Assembly: GCA_046542305.1 (NCBI GenBank)
Contig: JBKHBQ010000074.1
Coordinates: 1-15,250, forward strand
DNA: 15,250 nt
Origin: JBKHBQ01 sp046542305
GTDB taxonomy: Bacteria; Bacteroidota; Bacteroidia; Bacteroidales; 4484-276
Direction of reading: 5' to 3'
Numbering within the stretch: position 1 is the stretch's first letter; every line of letters begins with the position of its first letter. The translations under genes were made by a program, and so were the position numbers. Below the pieces are notes generated by a model, which saw only the letters and a list, made by a program, of their open reading frames with translations, was not told the DNA's origin and searched no databases. Positions 6,514-14,383 of the stretch are shown piece by piece.

Positions 6514-7855
6514 AGGGCAAATATGCAATTTTTTCATGGTTACCTGTAAGGTTGCAGACCCGGTGCGGGTTTGCAGCCTGCAGGTTTTCATTGCCTTGTT
6601 CTTCTTGGTGTCTTTGCCTGCTGCGGCACAGGACTTTTCGAAGTTTGGCACCTATGATCCAATACAGCCGGAGGTGAATACCGCGGACCCCATCCCGCTG
6701 CAGATTCTGGTGGAGTTGGCTTCCGACGGCGATACCATTTTGCTGAATCCAGGGTTCTATACCGGTCCGGTCACCATCACCAAAAACAGGCTGGTAATCG
6801 ACGGGCAGGGAAAAAGCATCGTGTCGGGGCTGGAAAAGGAAAGCGTGTTTTACCTCGAAGGCGACAGCATCCACCTGAAGAATATGGTGATTGAAGGATC
6901 GGGAGGTTCGCACGACAAGATCGACTGCGGCGTGAAGATCATGGGCAGCTACAATACCGTGGAAAACTGCCGCATCAGGGAATGCCTCTTCGGAGTGGAT
7001 ATTTTTAAATCCGATCACAACCTGATCAAGCACAACGAGATTTCCTCGCTTACCCGCCGTTCCAAAGCATTGAAAGGCGATGCCATTCGCTTGTGGTGGG
7101 CCAAACGAAATACCATCCATGGAAACTACTGGCACGATGTGCGCGACATGGTAGTATGGTATTCCGAGGAGAACCTGTTCGAGGAGAATCTGGGCATCGG
7201 CAACCGCTACAGCATTCATTTCATGTATGCCCACAACAACCGGATCAGAGCCAACGAGTTTTACGAAAATTCCGTAGGTGTTTTCCTGATGTACAGCGAG
7301 CGCACCATCATGACCCACAACCTGATCATGAAATCAACGGGCGAAAGCGGCATGTGCCTCGGATTGAAGGAAACTTCTTCCAACCAGATCCTGCACAACC
7401 GCTTCATCTATTCGGCCGAGGGCATTCATTTCGATGTGTCGCCTTTCGTGCCGGAAAAAACCAATACCATTGCACATAATGAAATCGCTTTCTGCGTGTC
7501 GGGCATGTTTTTCCATACCAATCAGGAGGGAAATCTCATCAAGGAAAACTACCTCCACAACAACCTTTCGCAGGTGACGGCACAGGGAAAAACGGCCAAC
7601 CTCAACCGATGGATTAATAATTATTTCGACGATTACCAGGGATTCGACCGCGATGGCGACAACATCGGCGATACGCCCTACGAACTTTACAGCTACGTGG
7701 AACATCTCTGGAATTTTAACGAGGACATGAAATTCTTCTACGGGTCGCCAGTGCTGGTGATCCTTGATTTCTTGGAAAGGCTGGCGCCATTTTCAAAACC
7801 AAAATTTGTTTTAAGAGATAAAGCGCCCATATACATCTGGGAAGAACAGAATTAG
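6503..7855 (+). CDS. nosD: NosD, periplasmic beta-helix protein for CuZ maturation
   Basis: 450 residues. The N-terminus holds a hydrophobic signal (about residues 25-42) ending in AAA before QDFSK. The body is a right-handed parallel beta-helix of short repeats rich in N/H-x-I patterns (NTVENCRI, NLIKHNEI, NTIHGNYW, NRIRANEF), typical of the CASH/PbH1 repeat family. Diagnostic NosD stretches are IRLWWAKRNTI, RDMVVWYSEENL, YSIHFMYAHNNRI and the C-terminal FFYGSPVLVILDFLERLAPF. NosD works with the NosFY ABC transporter in building CuZ in the periplasm. The ATG at 6503 overlaps the preceding gene and has GGAG seven bases upstream; the in-frame ATG at 6536 would remove 11 residues and leave a more ordinary signal peptide. 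Identification is firm. Confidence 0.95.
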   Translation: MIHRGQICNFFMVTCKVADPVRVCSLQVFIALFFLVSLPAAAQDFSKFGTYDPIQPEVNTADPIPLQILVELASDGDTILLNPGFYTGPVTITKNRLVIDGQGKSIVSGLEKESVFYLEGDSIHLKNMVIEGSGGSHDKIDCGVKIMGSYNTVENCRIRECLFGVDIFKSDHNLIKHNEISSLTRRSKALKGDAIRLWWAKRNTIHGNYWHDVRDMVVWYSEENLFEENLGIGNRYSIHFMYAHNNRIRANEFYENSVGVFLMYSERTIMTHNLIMKSTGESGMCLGLKETSSNQILHNRFIYSAEGIHFDVSPFVPEKTNTIAHNEIAFCVSGMFFHTNQEGNLIKENYLHNNLSQVTAQGKTANLNRWINNYFDDYQGFDRDGDNIGDTPYELYSYVEHLWNFNEDMKFFYGSPVLVILDFLERLAPFSKPKFVLRDKAPIYIWEEQN

Positions 7856-7878
7856 TACTTTTGTCAGGGGACAGAAAT

Positions 7879-8265
7879 ATGCGTCAAACGCTTACATACA
7901 CCATTCTTTGTGTTTACCTCAGCTATCTGTTGATGTCGGCATTTCCGGTAATTACCTATTGCATGTACCAAAATATCGCATGGATGTACATGGCTGAAGA
8001 GGATTCGGGTAGTGATGAGGCATTGTGTGCGGGCGATTTCAATTACCTGAAGGCCATCAAGGAAAGAGCAGGGCTGAAGGACGAACCGGAAAAGAATGCG
8101 CCTCCCACAGCGGGTCACGAAAACGTGCAGATCACCTGCATTGTGAACGACATGCTGAAAACCTGCCCCCAGGCATGGCAGAAAAATTCAAAGAGCTATT
8201 ATTATCTGCACCAGTACATCGAAAACTTTCCTGAAGTGGCGGTTCCGCCACCCAAATCAGCTTAA
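7879..8265 (+). CDS. small membrane-anchored protein beside the copper receptor, function unknown
   Basis: 128 residues from the ATG at 7879; an in-frame TTG at 7861 would add six. One hydrophobic N-terminal helix (about residues 5-25) is followed by a Y-C-M-Y segment, an acidic stretch and a soluble tail ending in VPPPKSA. Cysteines include one in LCAGDFNYLKAIKE and two in ITCIVNDMLKTC. The layout recalls small Bacteroidota proteins encoded next to TonB-dependent receptors, which have a conserved P-x-I-x-Y after the helix and a CxGxC-Y-L motif. Here the second cysteine of that motif is missing. It lies 23 bp after nosD and 127 bp before the copper receptor gene, so a part in copper handling is possible but unproven. 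Confidence 0.6.
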   Translation: MRQTLTYTILCVYLSYLLMSAFPVITYCMYQNIAWMYMAEEDSGSDEALCAGDFNYLKAIKERAGLKDEPEKNAPPTAGHENVQITCIVNDMLKTCPQAWQKNSKSYYYLHQYIENFPEVAVPPPKSA

Positions 8266-8276
8266 TATTCCCGTAC

Positions 8277-8288
8277 CCTGAATTCAGG
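8277..8288. promoter_or_regulatory. 12-bp perfect palindrome CCTGAATTCAGG after the small protein gene
   Basis: CCTGAATTCAGG is self-complementary over 12 bases and is echoed downstream by CCTGATT (8302-8308) and GATTCAGG (8322-8329), another inverted pair. The set lies in the 127-bp gap between genes that look otherwise co-transcribed. It may be an operator, or a hairpin in the transcript. No T-run follows it directly, so I do not call a terminator. Confidence 0.3.
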
Positions 8289-8302
8289 ATGACGAATTTT
8301 TC

Positions 8303-8316
8303 CTGATTGACATCAA
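8303..8316. promoter_or_regulatory. FNR/CRP-like box upstream of the copper receptor
   Basis: CTGATTGACATCAA differs from the palindromic FNR/CRP-family consensus TTGAT-N4-ATCAA only at the first base. It is centred about 83 bp before the receptor's ATG and about 55 bp before a weak -7-like GAATTTTG at 8358-8365, which has ATTG at 8335-8338 in a -33 position. Oxygen- or NO-responsive CRP/FNR proteins commonly control denitrification genes, so the site would make sense, but it is a single match. Confidence 0.4.
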
Positions 8317-8392
8317 TGCACGATTCAGGGGCAAATTGAAACATTCAGATAAATAATGAATTTTGATTGGAAAGATTTAAGCTGAAAATGAT

Positions 8393-10453
8393 ATGAAAAA
8401 TAAATTACTGTTTGTCATCTTAATGCTGGCAACCGGTCTGGTGCAGGCGCAAACCGACACCACCCTCTATATTGATGAGATCATTATCCTGGCCAGCCCG
8501 AGTGAGCATCTGCAAAAAACCACCATCAATTCCACGGCACTGCAGTTGAATGATATCCATGATGTGGGAGAGGTATTCGAAGACCAGCCCGGGTTCGGTG
8601 TGGTGAAACGCGGAAATTTTGCCATGGAGCCCGTGCTTCGTGGTTTCAAGTACGAGCAACTTACCACGATATACAACAGCGGAGCTACCAGCACCAACGC
8701 ATGTCCCAACCGTATGGACCCTGCAATTTCACAGATATCTCCCGAGGAACTTGAAAAGATCGAGGTGATCAAAGGCCCTTACAGCGTGAGATATGGCCCC
8801 TCGTTCGGCGGTGTGATCAATCTGGTTACCAGGAAACCTGCTCTGAAATCCGGTGAAACCGTCGGCGGAAATGTCAACGGCGGCTTTCAGTCCAACGGGT
8901 CAAATATCTGGGGCGGGGTAAACCTGTTTATGGCCGGAAAGAAAACCGACCTTACCCTCACCGCCGGATACAAGGATTTTGGAAACTATGAAAGCGGTTC
9001 GGGGCAGGAGATTGCTTCCTCGTTCAGACGCATCGGGTATTCGATGAAACTGGGCTACAACCCGGCTCAAGGCCACCGCCTGCAGCTCAACTGGAAACAG
9101 GGTTTCGCCAGCGATATTCTTCACGCCGGCCTGCCCATGGATGCCGATAAGGACAACTCTAGCCTGCTGTCGGTGGATTATCGCATCAACAACCTTACGG
9201 AGAAAATCGTTTCACTGCGTACAAAGCTGTTCGGTTCGTACGTAGATCATGAAATGTCAAACGAATACCGGCCCAACTATGCCATGGTTCATGCCGTAAC
9301 TCCGGTAACGGCTAAGGTGGTTGGCGGCAATGCCGAACTGGGTATGATGACCTCGGCCGATAACATGGTGTATGCGGGTGTGGATTACAAATACGAAAAC
9401 AAGGACGGATCGCGCACTCGCGAGGTTTATGTAAACGGTTGTACCGGCCAGCAGTTCGATCCGCCGAAGGTTTTTGAGGACCTGGTGTGGCAGAATTCAC
9501 TGAAGAGAAACCTGGGATTGTTTATAGAAAACCGGTTTCAGGTCACACCCCAACTGCTGTGGGTGACAGGGGCCAGGATCGATCTTACCTCGTACGATGC
9601 CAAAGATCCGGCGCCGGATTTTCTGGAACAGTACAACAATGACATCATTCCCGAAAACATGACTTCGTTTTCGGTGAACGCCTCGCTGAGCTGGCAGATG
9701 GCGAACTATCTTGAACTGCAATGGGCGCTGGGCCGGGGCATTCGCACACCCGAACTGCACGAGCTGTACATCAACCACATGTCCATAGGGATGGATGCTT
9801 ATGAATACCTCGGAAATCCGGATCTCAAAAACGAAAAGAACTATCAGACCGACCTGAGGCTGGAAAAGGAATGGGAATCGGTGACGGTGTTTGGAAATGT
9901 GTTTTATTCGTATCTGAACGACTACATTACGGCAAGGCTCGATACCACGCTCGACCGGAAATTCCTGCCCTGCAAAGATCCCAGGCATGCCAAGCGATTT
10001 GTGAACATCGATCAGGCGTACATGTATGGTTTCGAGGCCGGAGTAAGTATCCGTTTCCTTGAGCATTTCAAGTATGCCCTGGCGGCCGGCTACACTTATG
10101 CGCAGAACAGTGACTGGGACGAGCCGCTGTCAGAAATCCCGCCGTTTATGGTAAACACCGGAATTGGCTATTACCGGGAAAAATTTGAGACGGAGATCAA
10201 GGGACGCATTGCTGCCGAACAGGACCGCGTATCGCAATCATTTGCGGAAACCACTACCCCCGGTTTTGCCGTGTTCGACCTGAAGCTGCATTATCTACCT
10301 ATTGATTTTCTGAACGTTTACGTGTCGGTGACAAACATTTTCGACAAGAATTATGTAGAACATTTAAGCCGCGCCTATAAAGACATGGCTGAAGCCTCGC
10401 TGTATTATGAGCCGGGGAGGAGTTTCAATCTGGGTGTAAAAGTGAATTTCTGA
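8393..10453 (+). CDS. nosA: TonB-dependent outer-membrane copper receptor (NosA/OprC type)
   Basis: 686 residues. A signal peptide ends near VQAQ (residue 20), followed by a plug domain and a 22-strand-type barrel with no N-terminal carboxypeptidase-like domain. Residues 104-108 (CPNRM, in the context NACPNRMDP) match the signature of the copper porin OprC and of Pseudomonas stutzeri NosA. A second OprC copper motif, HxM, is found at H286-E-M288, and the distance between the two motifs is close to that in OprC. A C-x-x-x-M plus H-x-M set binds copper in OprC. The protein ends in aromatic-rich strands with a terminal F, as expected for barrel assembly. Its place inside the nos cluster suggests it brings copper into the periplasm for CuA and CuZ. 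Receptor class is certain; copper as substrate is well supported. Confidence 0.9.
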   Translation: MKNKLLFVILMLATGLVQAQTDTTLYIDEIIILASPSEHLQKTTINSTALQLNDIHDVGEVFEDQPGFGVVKRGNFAMEPVLRGFKYEQLTTIYNSGATSTNACPNRMDPAISQISPEELEKIEVIKGPYSVRYGPSFGGVINLVTRKPALKSGETVGGNVNGGFQSNGSNIWGGVNLFMAGKKTDLTLTAGYKDFGNYESGSGQEIASSFRRIGYSMKLGYNPAQGHRLQLNWKQGFASDILHAGLPMDADKDNSSLLSVDYRINNLTEKIVSLRTKLFGSYVDHEMSNEYRPNYAMVHAVTPVTAKVVGGNAELGMMTSADNMVYAGVDYKYENKDGSRTREVYVNGCTGQQFDPPKVFEDLVWQNSLKRNLGLFIENRFQVTPQLLWVTGARIDLTSYDAKDPAPDFLEQYNNDIIPENMTSFSVNASLSWQMANYLELQWALGRGIRTPELHELYINHMSIGMDAYEYLGNPDLKNEKNYQTDLRLEKEWESVTVFGNVFYSYLNDYITARLDTTLDRKFLPCKDPRHAKRFVNIDQAYMYGFEAGVSIRFLEHFKYALAAGYTYAQNSDWDEPLSEIPPFMVNTGIGYYREKFETEIKGRIAAEQDRVSQSFAETTTPGFAVFDLKLHYLPIDFLNVYVSVTNIFDKNYVEHLSRAYKDMAEASLYYEPGRSFNLGVKVNF

Positions 10454-10486
10454 AGTGAAGAACTTGTATTGACTAAAAAGATCAAC

Positions 10487-11440
10487 ATGAAGAACCAGAA
10501 AAGCACCGGTATCAACCGTCGCAGCTTCCTTAAATCGGGGGCTGTGGCGGTGGTAGCGCTCGCTGCCATCGGTGCCGGCGCAGGTATGATCCGTAAGGTG
10601 AACGGATCTGATTTGCGCAGGCAAAATATCCTCAGGCCGCCGGGCGCCGTGGATGAAAAGGATTTTATCTATGGCTGTATCAAATGCGGTTTGTGTGTTC
10701 AGATATGCCCTGTTCAGGCCGTGAAGCTTGCGGGAATCAGCCAGGTATTTTCATACGGCACGCCATATATCGATGTGAGAAATCAACCCTGTGATTTTTC
10801 CTGCGATTCGCTGCAGTGCGTAGAAACCTGTCCCACCGGCGTGCTGGATTTCAAGCAGTTTAAAAAGATTGGCGAGGAATCCATCACTGAATACGAAAAG
10901 GAGCACGACCGTTCAGAGCCGGGATTCAACCCGTTCAAGGTACAGATTGTGGCGATGAAGGAAGCCGTAAGGATGGGATTTGCCAAAGTGAATACGGATA
11001 CCTGTCTGGCCGTGAGAGGAGAAGGATTTTCCGGAAACCCGCGCGGTGAGGATTTCAAAGGCGTTCACCGTTCGCCGGGCCGGGGGCAGGATTATGGAGT
11101 GGGGCAGGGCAGAGGCCGTGGGTCGGGTCGTCACAAGCATCAGGATGGTGATGGCGATCGTCATCAGGACAAAGGCCGCGGGCGCGAAAATGCCGAAACT
11201 AAGGCGTTGCCTTTGCGTGAACGGTATTACGACCGTGAAATATGTAATCTTTGCGTTACCGAATGCCCTATCGGGTGCCATGCCATCGAAATGCTGGAAA
11301 CCACCCGGGCCGATGGTTCTGTATCCTACATACCACAGGTTAACGAAGGCTGTACCGGGTGCGGCGTATGTGTGATGGTGTGTCCGACAGAAAATCCGAG
11401 TATCGTGGTGGAGCCGCCGGAAGGAGGTGCGCATGCTTAA
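10487..11440 (+). CDS. nosG: NosG, Tat-exported polyferredoxin with an unusual internal insertion
   Basis: 317 residues from the ATG at 10487; a TTG at 10469 would add six residues in front of the Tat signal NRRSFLKSG. Four 4Fe-4S motifs of the NapG/MauM type are present: C64-xx-C67-xx-C70-xxx-C74-P; C102, C106, C111, C115-P; a third formed by C173 (TCLA), C253, C256 and C260-P; and C289-xx-C292-xx-C295-xxx-C299-P. NosG passes electrons from the membrane toward the periplasmic reductase, working with NosH. Between TCLA and the rest of the third motif lies a stretch of about 65 residues rich in Gly, Arg, Asp, His and Gln, where the family normally has only a few residues. The stop overlaps the start of nosH. 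Identification is firm. Confidence 0.9.
   Translation: MKNQKSTGINRRSFLKSGAVAVVALAAIGAGAGMIRKVNGSDLRRQNILRPPGAVDEKDFIYGCIKCGLCVQICPVQAVKLAGISQVFSYGTPYIDVRNQPCDFSCDSLQCVETCPTGVLDFKQFKKIGEESITEYEKEHDRSEPGFNPFKVQIVAMKEAVRMGFAKVNTDTCLAVRGEGFSGNPRGEDFKGVHRSPGRGQDYGVGQGRGRGSGRHKHQDGDGDRHQDKGRGRENAETKALPLRERYYDREICNLCVTECPIGCHAIEMLETTRADGSVSYIPQVNEGCTGCGVCVMVCPTENPSIVVEPPEGGAHA
11015..11206 (+). other. Gly/Arg/His/Asp-rich insertion within nosG
   Basis: This stretch encodes a low-complexity segment that contains GRGQDYG, GQGRGRGSGRHKH and QDGDGDRHQD. A short nucleotide echo, CATCAGGA, occurs twice about 24 bases apart, hinting at slippage or repeat expansion. The nosG frame is open through it, and conserved cysteines resume in the same frame on the far side, so it is a true in-frame insertion. 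The many His and Asp residues could bind metal or it could be a disordered linker; neither is shown. Confidence 0.7.
11421..11427 (+). promoter_or_regulatory. strong ribosome binding site for nosH
   Basis: AAGGAGG lies five bases before the ATG at 11433 and fixes that start over the overlapping GTG at 11427. It is embedded in the last codons of nosG, so translation of the two genes is probably coupled. Such perfect sites are rare in this window. Confidence 0.75.
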
Positions 11441-12365
11441 ATCCAAAAACCGCAAACCGATCCCGGCCAAAGCCGTGGCCGAAATGCCGCACACGCTCAG
11501 TGGCCTGGATTACAAAGCGTGGCGCGATTCAACCCGCAAACGGCATAAATGGCGGAATATCCGCTGGGGCGTGCTGATCTTTTTTGCACTCCTGTTTACG
11601 TTTTCGTTCATGCTCGACCTTTCCGTTTTGGAAGGATCGCTGAGCGGATCGCGGCTGCTGGGGTTCTACCTGATGGACCCGTTCAACTCCCTGCAGATGC
11701 TGGCCAATTCATCCACCACCGGTTACATCGTGCACCTGACCATGAATTTCTGGATCGGGCTGGCCACCATCGTTATCTTTTACGCGATCATGGGCGGGCG
11801 TTCCTATTGTTCGTGGTTGTGCCCGTATCACTTCCTTGCCGAAATGGTGGAAAAGCTGCGCAATTTTTTTATAAAAAAGTTCAACTGGAAGGAGCACACT
11901 TTCAACCGGTCGCTGCGCTATGTGTTCTGGGCGGGATTTATCGTGCTCGCTTTTTTTACCACCAACCTGGTATTCGAGGTGATCAATCCGGTGGGCATTA
12001 TTTCCAGGGCGATGATCTATGGCCCCGGTCTCATCCTGCTTTGGGTACTGGCGCTGGTGATGTTCGAACTGCTTTACAGCCGCCGGTTCTGGTGCCGTTA
12101 CGTGTGTCCGCTGGGTACTACCATGAAATTTATCGGTACGGCTGCACCGTTAAGTATCAAATTCGATCACGATAAATGCGGCTATTGCCGTGAATGCCAA
12201 AAGGTGTGCCTGGTGCCGCATACGCTCTGGTTTACGCAGCGCGGAAAGGCCACTAAAAAAATTCATTACGCCGGCTCCGACTGCACCCGCTGCGGTTTAT
12301 GCGTAGACAGATGTCCCGGCGATGCATTGTCCTATTCATTCAGAGGTGTGGATAAACTAACATAA
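11433..12365 (+). CDS. nosH: NosH, membrane-bound NapH-like iron-sulfur quinol dehydrogenase subunit
   Basis: 310 residues from the ATG at 11433, which has a full AAGGAGG ribosome binding site at 11421-11427, five bases upstream; a GTG at 11427 lies inside that site and is unlikely. Four membrane helices are visible near residues 44-63, 104-122, 164-185 and 196-213. Two cytoplasmic CxxxCP motifs (CSWLCPYHF and CRYVCPLG) are hallmarks of the NapH/NosR C-terminal family. The C-terminus has two 4Fe-4S sets, CGYCRECQKVC and CTRCGLCVDRCP. With NosG it would oxidise quinol and feed the periplasmic reductase in a cluster without nosR. The gene overlaps nosG by 8 bp. Confidence 0.92.
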   Translation: MLKSKNRKPIPAKAVAEMPHTLSGLDYKAWRDSTRKRHKWRNIRWGVLIFFALLFTFSFMLDLSVLEGSLSGSRLLGFYLMDPFNSLQMLANSSTTGYIVHLTMNFWIGLATIVIFYAIMGGRSYCSWLCPYHFLAEMVEKLRNFFIKKFNWKEHTFNRSLRYVFWAGFIVLAFFTTNLVFEVINPVGIISRAMIYGPGLILLWVLALVMFELLYSRRFWCRYVCPLGTTMKFIGTAAPLSIKFDHDKCGYCRECQKVCLVPHTLWFTQRGKATKKIHYAGSDCTRCGLCVDRCPGDALSYSFRGVDKLT

Positions 12366-12370
12366 TTGCC

Positions 12371-13030
12371 ATGAAAAAAGAAATACTTGTAAAAGCTGAT
12401 AAACTCACCAAAATCTTCAACAACCGGCCGGTGATTGATGAGCTTTCGCTGAATTTTGCCCGCGGAGAGCGCATCAGCCTTAGCGGCCCCAATGGTGCCG
12501 GAAAAACCACCTTCATGCGATGCATGCTCGGGCAGTATGTCTTCGAAGGGAATCTTGAGGTGAATGGAAAAGACCCCCGGAAGTTTCACCAGGAAATCAT
12601 GGAAAATGTCGGATTTGTACCACAGGTGCCACCGCCATTGAAAATGACCATCAGGGAACTGCTCGATTTCTTCGAGAAACTGACAGGCGTGCATAACGAC
12701 CAATTTACCGGGATTGCTGAGGAACTGGGGCTGGAAATTAAACCGAACCTGAAAAAGCCTTTTTACAAACTTTCGGGCGGAATGAAACAAAAATTGCTGG
12801 TGGCCTTTGCCCTGGGGCGTAAGCCCGATATCCTGCTGATGGATGAGCCTGCCGCCAATCTCGATCCGGCGGCCCGTGCCATCTTTTTCAGAAAACTGCA
12901 CGAATACAATAAGGATGCGCTTATGATCCTGTGCAGCCACAGGATGTCGGAAATTTCAACACTGGTCACCCGCGCCATCGAGATGGACCTGGGGAAGATC
13001 ACGATGGATGAACGCGTTGAAAACATTTAA
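12371..13030 (+). CDS. nosF: NosF, ABC transporter ATPase (short form)
   Basis: 219 residues. It has a Walker A motif GPNGAGKTT (39-47), Q-loop Q85, ABC signature LSGGMKQ (134-140), Walker B ILLMDEP (154-160) and the switch histidine H190. With the permease NosY and periplasmic NosD it forms the NosDFY complex needed for CuZ assembly, energising transfer of a sulfur species or copper handling. It is much shorter than the roughly 300-residue proteobacterial NosF, lacking its C-terminal extension. It starts 5 bp after nosH; its partner nosY is two genes downstream, after nosL. Confidence 0.92.
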   Translation: MKKEILVKADKLTKIFNNRPVIDELSLNFARGERISLSGPNGAGKTTFMRCMLGQYVFEGNLEVNGKDPRKFHQEIMENVGFVPQVPPPLKMTIRELLDFFEKLTGVHNDQFTGIAEELGLEIKPNLKKPFYKLSGGMKQKLLVAFALGRKPDILLMDEPAANLDPAARAIFFRKLHEYNKDALMILCSHRMSEISTLVTRAIEMDLGKITMDERVENI

Positions 13031-13050
13031 AAATAAAAAAAATCGAAATC

Positions 13051-13521
13051 ATGAAAAAAGTATTGTTATTTCTATTGATTGCCATGCTTGCCGCATGTGC
13101 CGGCGATGCCGATTACAGTCCGCGGGAGATTAACTGGGACCGCGACATTTGTGTAAACTGCCTGATGGGGCTGGCCGAAAAGGAATATTCGGCGCAGGTC
13201 ATCAACAACCGCTCAAAAGTCATCTGGTTCGACGACATCGGCTGCCTGGTTGAATATATGAAGGGTGATGACTGGAAACGCTTTAAAGGCGACGGCGAAG
13301 TGAAAATGTATGTGGGCCACTGCGATACCGGCGAATGGATCGATGTGGAACAAGCCTGGTTTCGCTTTGGCGACCGCACGCCCATGGGCTATGGCTATGG
13401 CGCCCTGAAAGAAAAGAAATCGGAAACCTGGAACTATGAGGAAACCGCAAAACGTATCGACCAGGGACTTACCAAACGTGATGAATTCCTGAAGGACAAA
13501 AAGATGCTGCACCAGCACTAA
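13051..13521 (+). CDS. nosL: NosL, copper chaperone lipoprotein
   Basis: 156 residues. A lipoprotein signal ends in LAAC (C16). The mature part has the metal-binding segment C34-VN-C37-L-M39, then VIWFDDIGC with C65, and the family stretch TPMGYGYGA near residue 110. NosL binds Cu(I) and delivers it to apo-NosZ in the periplasm. The extended lysine- and glutamate-rich C-terminus ends in MLHQH, which might add copper ligands. The gene lies between nosF and nosY. Confidence 0.92.
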   Translation: MKKVLLFLLIAMLAACAGDADYSPREINWDRDICVNCLMGLAEKEYSAQVINNRSKVIWFDDIGCLVEYMKGDDWKRFKGDGEVKMYVGHCDTGEWIDVEQAWFRFGDRTPMGYGYGALKEKKSETWNYEETAKRIDQGLTKRDEFLKDKKMLHQH

Positions 13522-13537
13522 ACCAAAACAAGGAGAA

Positions 13538-14371
13538 ATGATGGGAAATGGAATGTTGTATGTAATGCAGCTTGAGCTGAAGCAGAGCCTCCGCTCGTGG
13601 TGGTTCTGGTCGTACAGCCTCTTGTTCGGCGGATTTGTGGCGATGATGTTTGCCCTGGGCATCACCGAGTCGCAGGTGATCGGATTTGTGGGGCTGGGGC
13701 GCCTGATGATCACCTTTATGCAGGTGTGTATCGTGGTGCTGCCGGTGTATGTATTGATCACTACCGTGAGATCAGTAGTAGGCGACCGTGAGACCCACGT
13801 GATGGAATATTTTCTGTCGCTGCCGGTGTCGTTTTCAAATTACCTCATGGGCAAATTTATCAGCCGCTTTATCGAGATCTTTACCCCGGTGTTTATTGCC
13901 CTTACCGGCGCCACCATCTGGGGCTGGCTCTCTGAAATAGATGTACCCTGGGATTTGTTTGCCTTGTACAGCAGCCTGCTGGCCGTGCTGGTGCTGTGCT
14001 TCCTGGGTATCGGGATGTTTATCTCTGTAAAGACCTCTTCGCAAAACCAGGCCATCAGCACGGCATTTATTGTGTGGCTGATCCTGGTGGCCTTCATCGA
14101 CCTTATTTTGATGGGCGCCATGCTGAAAATGCGGATGAATCCCGAGGCAGTGATCGGTATCGGCATGTTTAACCCGTTGCAGGTATTCCGCACCTCGGTG
14201 CTGGTGCTGTTCGATCCCAAACTTACCGTAATGGGCGCGGCATCGTACTATATCCTCGACACGGTGGGCAGGGCGGTATTTATTGTATTTTCGCTGCTGT
14301 ATCCCATATTACTTGGCGGGCTGTTCCTGCTTCTCAGCCTGAGGATTTTCAGGAAGAACGACGTGGTTTGA
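13538..14371 (+). CDS. nosY: NosY, ABC-2 type permease of the NosDFY system
   Basis: 277 residues counted from the ATG at 13538. AGGAG at 13531-13535 is too close to that codon, so the adjacent ATG at 13541 is the more likely start. About six hydrophobic helices are visible, near residues 19-39, 50-70, 107-127, 145-165, 172-195 and 250-268. The segment RETHVMEYFLSLPVSFSNYL after the second helix is characteristic of ABC-2/NosY permeases. It would form the membrane channel driven by NosF and coupled to periplasmic NosD for CuZ maturation. Confidence 0.9.
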   Translation: MMGNGMLYVMQLELKQSLRSWWFWSYSLLFGGFVAMMFALGITESQVIGFVGLGRLMITFMQVCIVVLPVYVLITTVRSVVGDRETHVMEYFLSLPVSFSNYLMGKFISRFIEIFTPVFIALTGATIWGWLSEIDVPWDLFALYSSLLAVLVLCFLGIGMFISVKTSSQNQAISTAFIVWLILVAFIDLILMGAMLKMRMNPEAVIGIGMFNPLQVFRTSVLVLFDPKLTVMGAASYYILDTVGRAVFIVFSLLYPILLGGLFLLLSLRIFRKNDVV

Positions 14372-14383
14372 TAAACAGAAAAG

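Noticed and set aside
6428..7318. Minus-strand open frame of 296 codons
   Set aside because: It overlaps nosD and the end of the NosB-like gene, both well supported, and looks like a shadow.
10469..11440. Frameshift explanation for the odd segment in NosG
   Set aside because: The alternative frame across the segment does not restore family sequence, and conserved cysteines resume in the same frame afterwards. An in-frame insertion is simpler.
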